Positions 16,797 through 26,527 of a stretch of DNA of 64,000 bases are shown piece by piece (within the stretch, counting starts at the first letter, position 1; every line of letters begins with the position of its first letter). The notes under the pieces were generated by a model, which was not told where the DNA came from, searched no databases, and worked only from the letters and a program-made list of their open reading frames with translations. Source of the DNA: Psychrobacillus sp040274765 (GTDB taxonomy: Bacteria; Bacillota; Bacilli; Bacillales_A; Planococcaceae); the NCBI GenBank assembly GCA_040274765.1, contig JBEMAY010000002.1:1-64000 (forward strand). Direction: 5' to 3'. Made by a program: the position numbers and the translations under genes.

Positions 16797-17894
16797 ATGG
16801 AAAAAATGGTTCTCGAAAATATTTATAAGATATATGATGACACTTCTACTGCAGTTTCAGACTTTAACTTACATGTACAAGACAAAGAGTTTATCGTTTT
16901 AGTTGGTCCATCGGGTTGCGGTAAATCCACAACGCTTCGTATGATTGCTGGCCTAGAAGAAATATCAAAAGGTGAGCTTCGTATCGAAGGTAAGCTTATG
17001 AATAATGTGGCTCCTAAAGACCGCGACATCGCAATGGTGTTCCAAAACTATGCCCTTTATCCACATATGTCTGTCTATGATAATATGGCTTTCGGATTAA
17101 AGCTTAGAAAATTCCCTAAGGCTGATATCGACAAGCGAGTGAAAAATGCAGCAGAAATTTTAGGTCTTGAACCCCTTTTGAACAGAAAACCAAAAGCTTT
17201 GTCTGGTGGTCAGCGTCAACGTGTGGCATTAGGACGTGCGATTGTCCGTGATGCTAAACTGTTCTTAATGGATGAGCCATTATCTAATCTAGATGCTAAA
17301 CTGCGTGTACAAATGCGTGCTGAAATCATTAAGCTTCACCACCGACTTAAAACAACTACTGTCTACGTTACCCATGACCAAACAGAGGCAATGACAATGG
17401 CTTCACGTTTAGTAGTTATGAAAGACGGCCTTATTCAACAGGTCGGGACTCCAAAGGATGTGTATGAAAACCCAGAAAATGTTTTCGTTGGAGGTTTTAT
17501 AGGATCACCTGCCATGAACTTCTTCCAAGGACAAGTAAAAGACGGTTACTTTATCGCCGGTGGAAATAAGATTAAATTATCACCAGAAAAGACTTCCCTT
17601 CTAAACGGGCAAGGCTACAATGGTAAAGATATTATTTTCGGAATCCGCCCAGAGCATATTTCTGCTGATCCTGAGGATCTAACTAGAACTCCGGAATCCG
17701 TAGTGAACGCACATGTAGATGTATGTGAATTGACAGGTGCTGAGTTCATGGTGTACTCCACACTTGGAGATCAACAATACGTAGCTCGTATTAATGCTGA
17801 CTCTCTTTTAGAAACTGGACAAAATATTCAACTGACATTTGATATGTCCAAGGCTCACTTCTTTGATAAAGAAACAGAAAGCCGCATTCGATAA
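16797..17894 (+). CDS. msmX: MsmX/UgpC-type sugar ABC transporter ATPase
   Basis: This 365-residue ATPase has Walker A GPSGCGKST, Q-loop region VFQNYALYPHMSV, signature LSGGQRQRVALGRA, Walker B LFLMDEPLSNLDAKLR and the H-loop YVTHDQTEA. A C-terminal MalK-like regulatory domain follows from about residue 235 (FGIRPEHI). This is the multipurpose ATPase that powers several sugar importers whose operons lack their own. The start is ATG 16797 behind GGGGGGA; a longer frame from TTG 16782 would run through the ribosome binding site. The sugar permeases at 31221-32992 have no ATPase gene, so it may serve them. Confidence 0.92.
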   Translation: MEKMVLENIYKIYDDTSTAVSDFNLHVQDKEFIVLVGPSGCGKSTTLRMIAGLEEISKGELRIEGKLMNNVAPKDRDIAMVFQNYALYPHMSVYDNMAFGLKLRKFPKADIDKRVKNAAEILGLEPLLNRKPKALSGGQRQRVALGRAIVRDAKLFLMDEPLSNLDAKLRVQMRAEIIKLHHRLKTTTVYVTHDQTEAMTMASRLVVMKDGLIQQVGTPKDVYENPENVFVGGFIGSPAMNFFQGQVKDGYFIAGGNKIKLSPEKTSLLNGQGYNGKDIIFGIRPEHISADPEDLTRTPESVVNAHVDVCELTGAEFMVYSTLGDQQYVARINADSLLETGQNIQLTFDMSKAHFFDKETESRIR

Positions 17895-17903
17895 ACTGAA
17901 TTT

Positions 17904-17935
17904 GCCCACAGCCCTTTAAAGGGTCGTGGGCTTTC
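17904..17935 (+). terminator. Terminator of msmX-like gene
   Basis: GCCCAC (17904-17909) pairs with GTGGGC (17926-17931), with an inner CCCTTTAAAGGG palindrome, followed by a short T run. Confidence 0.7.
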
Positions 17936-17963
17936 ATAATGCTATACTGTAGAAATTATCAAT

Positions 17964-17993
17964 AAAAAAAGTGCTATACTTAGCACTTTTTTT
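17964..17993. terminator. Bidirectional terminator, end of carbohydrate operon
   Basis: Thirteen-base arms (17964-17976 and 17981-17993) with a four-base loop carry an A run on one side and a T run on the other. It ends the secreted-protein gene on the minus strand and backs up the msmX terminator on the plus strand. Confidence 0.85.
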
Positions 17994-18007
17994 ATGTTTT
18001 ATATTTA

Positions 18008-21000
18008 CTATTCCTTAATGATAAACTCTTCGGATAATGGCACCATATTCTCCTTTATCTTCTTTCCTTCCCACGCAGTTACTTTTAGCTGATATCCCTT
18101 GATATTTTTAGGCATCTTAAGCTTTGTCGACATTTTCATCGTCTTCCCTTTTGGAATTGTTCTTGAGCTTTGGTCTTGGTCAACTATTTTTCCTTTCTCA
18201 TCAATTAGCTCCATTAATACTAAAATATCTTGATTTTTATTTTTAGTATTTTTAACCTCTATGGCAGCAGCAATCTTTTTCTCCTTTGTCAGCTTGTGTA
18301 TTTCCTTTCCTTTATCATCTTGGAATTTTACACTCACTTCCATCGCATATTCTGGATTCTCTGCTTTCTGCTCCCATTGAATACTATATGTTTTCTTTGA
18401 CTTACCGTCTGGAGCAGTGACTGTAATAATAGTCATTTGTCCTTCATCTGTTATATCTACATTCACAGCTGTCTGATTTGCTATTACTTGCAAGCTCGAT
18501 CTTTCTTGTTCCGGTAAACTATAGTGGCTTTTCCCTGGTGAAAAATTAGAAATAGTCTTCCCGCCAATTAAAATAGATTTTAGTGTAGCGTCTGTTTCAG
18601 GTACTACAATCATTTGTAGCTTGTTGCCTTGTGCATAATAAATACTTCCGTTCATCCCTACCGTCATATTATTCATAAAGCGATCTACAATAACTTTATG
18701 TGACAACGTTTCTGGATCAATAGCAACTAACTTTCGAGAAAGTGTCGTATAGAGCATTCCATCTGGCGCCCATTCTAATCGGTAAGGTAGCCACTTACTG
18801 CTATTATATAGACTTGGCTGGATTGTCTTACTCTTAACTACTTTCTTAGTTTCTGGATCCATCGCAAATATCGTTCCTTCAACTATGCCCCACAGGTTCC
18901 CATCAGGTCCAAAAGAGATCTCACCAATCATCCTTGGAGTTTCATCTATTCCAGGAATAGCAGGTGTAAATTCCTCTACTTTTTTGGAAGTAGCTACATC
19001 CCAAACAAATATCTTAGCCTCTTTTGCTTTTGGGTCCAAGCCTAGTCCGCCCCAAATAGATGTGCTGCCATATAGTTTTCCATCCTTATAGGCTAATCCA
19101 ATAATACTTTGATCTTCTACTACATTTCTATATTGTGACCATTTACCAGTGGTTTCATCGAATATAGCTAGAGCTCCACCTAACACCCCGTAATCTGGTA
19201 CCGTACCAACGAATAGCTTATTATCGCCTGATGTAAGTGTAAAAGGTCTATCTTGATGATCAGTAATATCATATTCTAGCTTAGGATTACTATTTAAATC
19301 TATCTCCTTGTTCGGATCATAGCTATAAATCATCGCTCCTACATATGTTCCATAATACGCTTTGTCATTTAGAAAGCCGATGCCTTCTGGTTGGGCAAAG
19401 GAAGGTATATTCACTTCTCTTTCACTCGTAAATGGGTTATATATACTTAGTCCACGTTGATAGCCACCCATATATAATTTTCCATCCTGTCCAGCTTCTA
19501 GAGCCTGAATCTCTACGGATTGTGAGGCAATATTCATGTCAATAAACGTTATTTCATTTTTTATTGGCTCGTATAATATATATTCGCCATACTGCGTAAT
19601 CATCGCAAGAACTGTCTCTCCATTGCTTAATGTTATCCATTCCATATCTTTAACTCGTACTGTGTCTGGTAATAAAGGAATACCTTCAATTTCTTTTGTT
19701 TCATTTTTACTAAAATCGTACTGATACAATTTCTTTTCAAACTTAAAATATATTAAATTGTTATTGTGTGGAGAAGGATCTGAAATCATATTGCTATAAC
19801 TAAATTGATTAATCACTTTATGCGTCTCTATATCTAGAACTAGCATAGTTACTGAGCCAGCGGAAACAAACAGCTTATCATTTACGATAAAAATATTTTC
19901 GATCATGCCATCTGTACCTGTTTGACCTTCCATTATTATTTCTTCTTTTTCTCCTGTGGTTCTATCAATCTTGATCAAATGCTTTTTAGTACCTACTCCA
20001 ACGTAAATAGAGTCATCACTTACTCCAATTCCTCTTGCATATTGCTGACCATCCTTTGCAGTACCATAGTTACGGAAAGCCCCGCTTTCTATGTCATATT
20101 CGAATACGGCTGCATGAGGATAAGTGGATCCGTAAATTTTCCCATCAGCCGTCCCTTCTAAATCCCACACCCAGTCATCAGATGGGTTGACCCCTAACTC
20201 TTCTACTTTCTTTTCCTCCGGTAAATATCGATAAAGTTTACCATCACCGGTCCCTGCAAAATATACGTTTTGATCAGAACCAATTGTAATTGCCCATAAA
20301 GCCTCTGTTCCTTCTATTACCTTCGAAAATTTAAGCTCCCCTGTTTCCGCATTCAAAACAGAAAACGTGCCTGGTAGTCCATTAGAATGATAATATACTT
20401 CATTTTCTCCGAGGCTGTTTTTTTGTATGGCAGCAGCTTGTCCTAACTGCACATTAACCATTTCACCTAAATCAACGGGAGAAGCATACTCTCTTTCTAA
20501 AGGAATATCTTCTGCAGCTTGCTCCCAAGTAACGGCATCAAAGTAAGCCTCTGTTAAGCTAATTACACCGGAGTAGAAGGCTAGCCTTGCATAAGCTGCA
20601 TTCGCAGGAACCTCTGTAAAGACTTTTAGTTCTGTCCAATTGCCTTTAGGTAAGTTTCCAAATAACTCTGTTTTGACATTGTTAGTAAGCTTCTTATTGT
20701 CTTTGTCGTAATAGTGCACCTCATACACAATATTATGGGTTTGCCTTACCACATTCGTCATGACCTTTGCAGTATAGGATTTACCAGGAGTGACCGATAC
20801 TTTGTCACTAAATATCCTACTACCTGCTTTGTCCGATTCGTCTTTAAAATGTAGGCTATGACTCCCCTCGTAAGAAATAGTATTAGTAATAACTGCTGGA
20901 GTACTACTGTTATTTTCCATCGACCATCCTGGTATAGTAGAGGGATCATTATTTTCTTCTTCAAATCCAGGGTTTCGAATCTCAGTTGAAGCTTCCTCCG

Positions 21001-21088
21001 CATGAGATATGGATAATGGCGTAAAGTTTCCTAACGCCACGCTTGTACAAAGAACTGTAATCATTACAATTTTAAAGAATTCTCTCAT
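18008..21088 (-). CDS. Secreted multidomain protein: CBM-like, beta-propeller, cadherin-like domain
   Basis: This 1026-residue protein has a signal peptide with likely cleavage after Ala30 (SHA-EEA). Residues 35-190 look like a carbohydrate-binding jelly-roll module (NPGFEEENN, then EAYFDAVTWE near the end). Residues 205-810 form a long array of WD/SMP-30-like repeats with recurring DGKLY, DGNLW and NLYF-like strands, consistent with one or two beta-propellers. Residues 845-930 (LKSILIGGKTISNFSPG, then TYSIQWEQ) resemble the bacterial cadherin-like beta-sandwich, and a last beta domain ends the protein. No catalytic motif is evident. It lacks LPXTG and lipobox. It is the last gene of the carbohydrate operon, 127 bases behind the acetyltransferase gene, and probably binds or processes an extracellular glycan. 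Confidence 0.8.
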   Translation of the reverse strand: MREFFKIVMITVLCTSVALGNFTPLSISHAEEASTEIRNPGFEEENNDPSTIPGWSMENNSSTPAVITNTISYEGSHSLHFKDESDKAGSRIFSDKVSVTPGKSYTAKVMTNVVRQTHNIVYEVHYYDKDNKKLTNNVKTELFGNLPKGNWTELKVFTEVPANAAYARLAFYSGVISLTEAYFDAVTWEQAAEDIPLEREYASPVDLGEMVNVQLGQAAAIQKNSLGENEVYYHSNGLPGTFSVLNAETGELKFSKVIEGTEALWAITIGSDQNVYFAGTGDGKLYRYLPEEKKVEELGVNPSDDWVWDLEGTADGKIYGSTYPHAAVFEYDIESGAFRNYGTAKDGQQYARGIGVSDDSIYVGVGTKKHLIKIDRTTGEKEEIIMEGQTGTDGMIENIFIVNDKLFVSAGSVTMLVLDIETHKVINQFSYSNMISDPSPHNNNLIYFKFEKKLYQYDFSKNETKEIEGIPLLPDTVRVKDMEWITLSNGETVLAMITQYGEYILYEPIKNEITFIDMNIASQSVEIQALEAGQDGKLYMGGYQRGLSIYNPFTSEREVNIPSFAQPEGIGFLNDKAYYGTYVGAMIYSYDPNKEIDLNSNPKLEYDITDHQDRPFTLTSGDNKLFVGTVPDYGVLGGALAIFDETTGKWSQYRNVVEDQSIIGLAYKDGKLYGSTSIWGGLGLDPKAKEAKIFVWDVATSKKVEEFTPAIPGIDETPRMIGEISFGPDGNLWGIVEGTIFAMDPETKKVVKSKTIQPSLYNSSKWLPYRLEWAPDGMLYTTLSRKLVAIDPETLSHKVIVDRFMNNMTVGMNGSIYYAQGNKLQMIVVPETDATLKSILIGGKTISNFSPGKSHYSLPEQERSSLQVIANQTAVNVDITDEGQMTIITVTAPDGKSKKTYSIQWEQKAENPEYAMEVSVKFQDDKGKEIHKLTKEKKIAAAIEVKNTKNKNQDILVLMELIDEKGKIVDQDQSSRTIPKGKTMKMSTKLKMPKNIKGYQLKVTAWEGKKIKENMVPLSEEFIIKE

Positions 21089-21113
21089 TTATTTTGCCTC
21101 CTATTATATAGTT

Positions 21114-21125
21114 ACTAGTACTAGT
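21114..21125 (-). promoter_or_regulatory. 12-base palindrome before the secreted-protein gene
   Basis: ACTAGTACTAGT is a perfect palindrome 26 bases upstream of the ATG at 21088. It lies in the largest gap of the operon (127 bases) and could be an operator or part of a local promoter. No protein is known to bind it. Confidence 0.3.
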
Positions 21126-21215
21126 CTTAAGAATAGTTTTTGCTATGATTAGTGAGGGTTGTCGACTTTGAATGAGTCTAAAATCGAGTACTTCTTTCTT
21201 CTATTAAACGCTATT

Positions 21216-22175
21216 TCATTTTGTACCTGTTAAATCCTTCAAATAAATCCCGTATCCTTTCCAAATATCGAAATCTAGTTTTTTATAAAAATCTACTAAT
21301 ATCGTCCAATCAATAATAATGGTTTCGACTTTTCGTTCCTGTAAAATTACCATCGCCGCCTGTACAATTCCTAATCCGTAGCCTTGCTTTTGTTCGCTCG
21401 AATCTACTCCAAGTGGTCCAATCCCTCCAACCTTTGTTTTAAAGGACGGACTCCAGTAAACGTTCTGAGCAATCGTTGGGGATTCATCATCATTGATTCG
21501 ACAAAAGCCAATGATACGTCCATTCTTTTTGAGGACTACAAACTCTCTTCCACTTCCACTCGATTCAAAATATTTGATCGCCTCGTATTCCCATCTACCA
21601 GGAAAAGACTTGTTTAAAAAGGTAAGAAACTCTTCCTTTTCATCCGGTTGTAAGATTGAATAGGACACTGTATTGTCTTCGGGCATGGAATAGTTCTTAC
21701 TTAGATGATTAATCAAGTCATATGTGTCGATTCTTTTCAAGTAGCCCTTCTTTTCAACCCACTGTTGTGTCTCCACAAATTGTAGAGGTACTCCTGAGAA
21801 ATAATGAAAAGGATCTCCGCCCAACTGAATCTCCTCTATACCTTGGTCTTTTAATGTTTCTTCCACCTTATTAAGTAGCCTTGTCCCTAACCCTTTATTT
21901 CGGTAATTTGTGTCAACCAAGAGTACCTGAACCCACCCCCTTTTAGAATCCATTTTTACATCTACTTTCTCCTGCCATTTTTTAGCTACACTAAACCCTA
22001 TTATTTTATTTTGATCGTCTACCGCCATGGCACAACCATCTTCTAGAACATTCTTGTCTTCCAAACTATTTTGGTTAAAAAGTTTTGGACGCATGGGATA
22101 TTCTTCTCCCAATTCTTTGTTCCAGAGCTCAACCACTTCCGCTAGTCTACTAGCATCCCAAGGTATGATTTTCAT
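21216..22175 (-). CDS. GNAT acetyltransferase with two GNAT domains
   Basis: This 319-residue protein has two GNAT folds. The first (about residues 1-150) has VQVLLVDTNYRNKGLGTRLL, matching the acetyl-CoA-binding motif A. The second (about 165-319) has IGPLGVDSSEQKQGYGLGIVQAAM. It is preceded by an AAAGGGTGACG ribosome binding site and starts 18 bases after the FAD oxidoreductase gene ends, so it belongs to the operon. Tandem GNAT proteins acetylate amino sugars, antibiotics or protein N-termini; the substrate here is unknown. Context suggests an amino or acetylated sugar, but that is inference. Confidence 0.85.
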   Translation of the reverse strand: MKIIPWDASRLAEVVELWNKELGEEYPMRPKLFNQNSLEDKNVLEDGCAMAVDDQNKIIGFSVAKKWQEKVDVKMDSKRGWVQVLLVDTNYRNKGLGTRLLNKVEETLKDQGIEEIQLGGDPFHYFSGVPLQFVETQQWVEKKGYLKRIDTYDLINHLSKNYSMPEDNTVSYSILQPDEKEEFLTFLNKSFPGRWEYEAIKYFESSGSGREFVVLKKNGRIIGFCRINDDESPTIAQNVYWSPSFKTKVGGIGPLGVDSSEQKQGYGLGIVQAAMVILQERKVETIIIDWTILVDFYKKLDFDIWKGYGIYLKDLTGTK

Positions 22176-22193
22176 TTCACGTCACCCTTTCTA

Positions 22194-23786
22194 CTATTGT
22201 CCAAATGTCTCTTGCATACGTTTAATAGGGTCATCCTTCATATCGCTACTCCATTCAACTACCTGGTTTACTTTCATCAGCTCTTGTTTAAGCTCCTGAT
22301 AATCTATTTCTTGGACAGATGTATTATGTTTGATGGCTAAATTTGCTGCAACACTTGCAGATTGTCCAAGAATCATGAATACTGGCTCCATTCGTATAGA
22401 TCCAAAAGCAATATGAGAGCTGGATAAACAAACTGGAACAAGCAGATTAGCACATTCCTCTACTTTTGGACGTATGGAACGATAGGATATCTCAAATGGA
22501 GAAATCGGAACCTGCACATCACCCTCGTTCACACATCTTCCATCAATCACCACACGTCGGCAGTTATGAGAATCCATATGGAAGGAAGCCAAGCCAATCG
22601 GATCTTCGACAAAGGACTGTCCAAGACAGTTATGGTCTGTCATGACATAATCTGATATCATTCTTCTTGCTTCTCGGATGTACAATTGATGTGGCCAATG
22701 TCCTGTTTCCATAAATTCATCCTTTGGAAGCCCCCAAGATGCTACTTCCTCACGGATTGACTGTGGGACTCGTTCATCATTAGATAGGAAATAGAGCATC
22801 CCAAGATCATAATTTACGTGGTCCTGAAAAATCTCCTCACGCTTTTCATAGCTACCCTCTGGCCATTCATAATTCTTTCCAATATTATCCGTGGAGATTG
22901 CACCGTGGTTATTTAAATCCGATTTGTCATTTGGGAGTGGAGTATGTAGCTTCATAGCATCCCACACGCCCGACTTCATATAGCGTAATAAAAGCTCATA
23001 ACGCTGAGGCTCATAGTTAGGGGGTTTTGGAAAAGAAATACGATTTTCAGGGTTATTTGTTAAACAAATTCGAAAGTTATAGGCTTGAATCCGATGATCC
23101 CCCTGTCCCTGGTATCCTAGAGACTCTTTACTATCCTCACTTATACCTGGTAATAGCCCACTGTCCTCCTGACCCTCTATCACATATGGGTCAATCCACT
23201 TCTCAAATTTATGATGTGGTGCGCCAAATTGTATACCATTGTAGATTTCCTTATAAGTGGCATTCGACTCTCTACCTACAAAATAGGAAACACCCGCTTG
23301 CCCAAGTAAGTCTCCTTCATAGCTACAATCCATAAAAATTTTCCCTTTAAAACGATTACCACTCTCCATGATGATTTCAGTTATTTTCCTATCCTTTTTA
23401 ATAACTTCATGTAAGTGCTCATTTAGAAATACGGGGATATCATTCTCTTCCATCCAGGATGCAAATATAGATTGTGCTGCCTTTGGCTCAAATCTCCATT
23501 GTTTCTCTTTGTTATAGTATCTGGCTACTTCTTCGTAAAATTCCATAGCAAGTCCACCAATGGCATTTTCCGCACCAAGGTCTGTAGCTCCTAATCCACT
23601 GGCAGTCATTCCTCCGATATTTCGGCTAAATTCCACTACTGCAACAGTCAATCCGTTTCGACAAGCCTGCACAGCAGCTGTTAAGCCAGCAGGAGTGCCA
23701 CCGTAAATGATTAGGTCTTTCTCCACCATTTTAGATTCTTTATTTTTTAGTATAGATTTGTAATAGTAAAGTTCTTTAAAATTCAT
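22194..23786 (-). CDS. FAD-dependent oxidoreductase (FAD_oxidored family)
   Basis: This protein has an N-terminal FAD-binding GGTPAGLTAAVQACRNG and VAVVEFSRNIGGMTASGLG, and a C-terminal FAD contact region (GQSASVAANLAIKHN). That is the family found in sugar and glycan catabolic loci, sometimes mis-named xanthan lyase. It probably oxidises a sugar or sugar-derived group using FAD. The longest frame starts at 23819, but a GGAGGG ribosome binding site (plus-strand CCCTCC) sits just ahead of ATG 23786, so 530 residues is preferred. The gene then follows the DUF4838 gene by 17 bases with no overlap. It is part of the operon. Confidence 0.85.
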   Translation of the reverse strand: MNFKELYYYKSILKNKESKMVEKDLIIYGGTPAGLTAAVQACRNGLTVAVVEFSRNIGGMTASGLGATDLGAENAIGGLAMEFYEEVARYYNKEKQWRFEPKAAQSIFASWMEENDIPVFLNEHLHEVIKKDRKITEIIMESGNRFKGKIFMDCSYEGDLLGQAGVSYFVGRESNATYKEIYNGIQFGAPHHKFEKWIDPYVIEGQEDSGLLPGISEDSKESLGYQGQGDHRIQAYNFRICLTNNPENRISFPKPPNYEPQRYELLLRYMKSGVWDAMKLHTPLPNDKSDLNNHGAISTDNIGKNYEWPEGSYEKREEIFQDHVNYDLGMLYFLSNDERVPQSIREEVASWGLPKDEFMETGHWPHQLYIREARRMISDYVMTDHNCLGQSFVEDPIGLASFHMDSHNCRRVVIDGRCVNEGDVQVPISPFEISYRSIRPKVEECANLLVPVCLSSSHIAFGSIRMEPVFMILGQSASVAANLAIKHNTSVQEIDYQELKQELMKVNQVVEWSSDMKDDPIKRMQETFGQ

Positions 23787-23803
23787 CCTCTTCCCTCCAT
23801 CTT

Positions 23804-25468
23804 TTATTTCTTGTTCCATTCTTTTAGAGTTCTTGCAGCTACTGTTTTTAAAAAATAGAAGTATATGTTGGCTAATTCTGTTGGTGTATAAGATTGCGTA
23901 ATATCTTTCTGTTGAGTAGATAGCAGCCTTTCTGTCTCCTCAAAATCCCACTGTCCAAAAAACTTACCTATCTCGTTTAGACAGCTTGAAATGTCCTGCT
24001 GCTCTTCCATATTTGTAACCTTTTCTGGATCGACCACTCTAGCTGGAAATAACGGTACGTTCCATTTAGTATGAGGTGAGATTATTTCTTCTAAAAAGAG
24101 AAATGCTTCTTTAAACTGTGTCGAATCAGAAGCAAAGGTCTGAAAATATTGTTCTAGAGAATCGCTTAAACTCTGGCCCCAAACAAGCTTCGTATATATA
24201 TAATTATTAAAGTGTTGGACCCACTTCCATGGGTAACTTTTGTCTAATTCGGTAGAATGGTCTTTCACATGCGGTGGGACAATCAGATTTAAAATTCCCG
24301 ATACATTTTGATGCTGATAGCTCCTTAAGTCTTCATCAATTCTTCTTGCTAGTGGCGGGAATAGCTCACTTAGCATGAAATGGTCACTATAATATTCTAA
24401 AACGGTTAGATTTCTACCTTTCTTTTTGGCTCTAATGTTCCAATCCTTTAATGAATGGCTAGCTCTCTGCTGATTAATCTCCTGCGATTCTATACTATCT
24501 GCGTAATTTCTTCCCCAGTATGCAAATAGAATATCAACCTCTGACGAGATATTCGTATTATTGTCGCGCTCTAGCATGCTCCATGAGAGTCCTGCGTTGT
24601 AAACGATGTGCTCGACCTCTACTTGCAGACCGCTACTTTTTAATGATTTATTTAAATTTTCAGTAAATAATATGTAGCTAGACATGAAATCTCTGCCGTT
24701 TTTCTCCCCAATACCAACATCCTCTGGCCACAAGGATATTCTAGAAATGACCTTGTTCTCTTTACAAATGGCTACAATTTTTTGAATAATCTTCTCCTGT
24801 ATTTCCTTGTCTCTTGTAAAGAATTGAATATTTTCTTGCTTAGCACTCTGAATACCTATCTCGTTTAATAGGAATTGCAGTGAATGGCCGCCTAAAGTTA
24901 CTCTTACTCCTCTCCTCATTAAGGATGGAGCCACATATGTCTTTACTTTTTCCCACAAAAAGAAGGTGAAAAAGTATTCATTATGACCGTTTTTGACACC
25001 CCAATCTATAATTGAGTTTATAAATGTGGGATCATCAATGGTTTCAAAAATATTTCCTCTTCTTTGGAAGCGGGGCACAAAAGTAGTATGCCCTTCCTCC
25101 TCTTGAAGTGGCACTTGGACTATATCTTCCTGTTCCAATTGAGTCCATCTGTATCCTAAATATTTTTCACAGTACTTATATGCTCCATACAAGACAGAGC
25201 GTGGCTCTTCCCCAACAATCCATGTGTTGGTGCCTTGTTTCACTATGGCATAGCCATCTCGGTTTAAATCCATAGATATTTTGGAGAAATTTGACAACGC
25301 ATAGTATTGCTCTCTTGTTATTAATAAAATTTGATGATCATCGCTATCTTTAAAGTATTCAACAAGTTGCAAGGAGCTTTCGGTACCCGCTTTTTCTAAC
25401 AGCCTTTTTAACTCTTCTCCTGCAAATAGAATTGGATCTTGTTTGTTAAAATAAGAAATGGAAATCAT
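23804..25468 (-). CDS. DUF4838 family protein, putative glycoside hydrolase
   Basis: This 554-residue protein has no signal peptide, so it acts in the cytosol. Residues 70-120 (AIVKQGTNTWIVGEEPRSVL, then YGAYKYCEKYLGYRW) match the N-terminal region shared by alpha-glucuronidase-like and DUF4838 proteins. The core has RRGVRVTLGGHSLQFLL and a LWPEDVGIGEKNG segment. DUF4838 proteins are found in loci for polysaccharide use and are suspected to be hydrolases. I could not assign catalytic acids. It lies 84 bases behind the Gfo/Idh gene and just upstream of the FAD enzyme. It could be a cytosolic exo-enzyme on imported oligosaccharides. Confidence 0.75.
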   Translation of the reverse strand: MISISYFNKQDPILFAGEELKRLLEKAGTESSLQLVEYFKDSDDHQILLITREQYYALSNFSKISMDLNRDGYAIVKQGTNTWIVGEEPRSVLYGAYKYCEKYLGYRWTQLEQEDIVQVPLQEEEGHTTFVPRFQRRGNIFETIDDPTFINSIIDWGVKNGHNEYFFTFFLWEKVKTYVAPSLMRRGVRVTLGGHSLQFLLNEIGIQSAKQENIQFFTRDKEIQEKIIQKIVAICKENKVISRISLWPEDVGIGEKNGRDFMSSYILFTENLNKSLKSSGLQVEVEHIVYNAGLSWSMLERDNNTNISSEVDILFAYWGRNYADSIESQEINQQRASHSLKDWNIRAKKKGRNLTVLEYYSDHFMLSELFPPLARRIDEDLRSYQHQNVSGILNLIVPPHVKDHSTELDKSYPWKWVQHFNNYIYTKLVWGQSLSDSLEQYFQTFASDSTQFKEAFLFLEEIISPHTKWNVPLFPARVVDPEKVTNMEEQQDISSCLNEIGKFFGQWDFEETERLLSTQQKDITQSYTPTELANIYFYFLKTVAARTLKEWNKK

Positions 25469-25552
25469 AACATCACTACCTTTTAAATTAATTTCTTGTT
25501 TTCTAGCTAAAGTAAAAGGCCCATGTTCTTCTAGACACGTGCCTGTAGAATT

Positions 25553-26527
25553 CTATAATTTAATTGGTTGCTTTAGCTTGCTAGATTCATACGCAGCCAG
25601 CGAGACTTCTAGTGATTTTAATCCATCAAAGCCAGTAATAGATGGTTCTCTTCCCTCTTTTACACACTGAACAAAATCCTGTACTAATCCAAAATCCATA
25701 TCATTTCCATAGAAGACATGTTCAAGAGACTTTTCTCCACTCACAAACATGCGGAAATGCTCCTTGAAGGCATCTACCTTAACTATTTGCTTGGTACCAA
25801 TGACTTCAATCGTTGCATCACCCCAAGTAGGATATTGAGCAAATCTTGACCAGCTTGGATCATGGGAAGCAATTACACCGTTTGCAAATTCTAACGTAAG
25901 GAGACCAGCATCATCTATTGCAATATCATGATAATAGGAGTCGACTATAGCAGACACTTCTGAAACTTCCTGTCCTAAATACCAACGCATGATATCTACC
26001 ATATGTACCGTATGATCAAGCACCGCTCCTCCTCCAGCTGCTTCTTCTTCTATAAACCAACCACCCGGATTTTGTCCTCTGTTAGTGGTACGAAAAGCAA
26101 TAATCTCTCCTAGCTCGCCTTTATCAATTAACTCTTTTAAATGTCGGATTGGAGTACTAAATCTTACGGGATAAGCTATTTGCAAAATGACCGACTGCTC
26201 TTTACATACTTCAATCATTTCCTTAGCATCTTCTATATTAGTAGCAATTGGCTTTTCACATAAAATATGCTTTTTAGCTTTAGCTGCATGGATTACCATT
26301 TCTTTATGTCTATTATTTTCACTACAAACGATCACTGCATCCATATCTAAAGAGAGAAATTTCTCTTGATCCATGTAATGGTCCGTATCAAACAAAGCAG
26401 CAGCAGTTTGCCCTCTTTCTGCAGACTCGTCAAAAATACCAACAATCTCTACGTCTTTCATTTTTGTGAGTGCGCTCGCATAACTGTTTGCATGCATATG
26501 AGCGAAACTCATCATACCTATTTTCAT
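25553..26527 (-). CDS. Gfo/Idh/MocA family oxidoreductase
   Basis: This 324-residue protein has the Gfo/Idh fold. Its NAD-binding start (KIGMMSFAHMHANSYASAL) is atypical because the usual GxGxxG is replaced by a GMMSFAHMH stretch. The family CEKPIATN motif is present at about 92-99, and GGGAVLDHTVHMVD at about 163-176 carries the catalytic His. These enzymes oxidise or reduce sugars, inositols and amino-sugar acids. The start overlaps the 228-residue companion gene by four bases. It is the second of two Gfo/Idh proteins in the operon, and the unusual nucleotide loop makes cofactor binding uncertain. Confidence 0.85.
   Translation of the reverse strand: MKIGMMSFAHMHANSYASALTKMKDVEIVGIFDESAERGQTAAALFDTDHYMDQEKFLSLDMDAVIVCSENNRHKEMVIHAAKAKKHILCEKPIATNIEDAKEMIEVCKEQSVILQIAYPVRFSTPIRHLKELIDKGELGEIIAFRTTNRGQNPGGWFIEEEAAGGGAVLDHTVHMVDIMRWYLGQEVSEVSAIVDSYYHDIAIDDAGLLTLEFANGVIASHDPSWSRFAQYPTWGDATIEVIGTKQIVKVDAFKEHFRMFVSGEKSLEHVFYGNDMDFGLVQDFVQCVKEGREPSITGFDGLKSLEVSLAAYESSKLKQPIKL

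Noticed and set aside
23027..23335. A 102-codon plus-strand open frame
   Set aside because: It is antisense to the well-supported FAD oxidoreductase gene.
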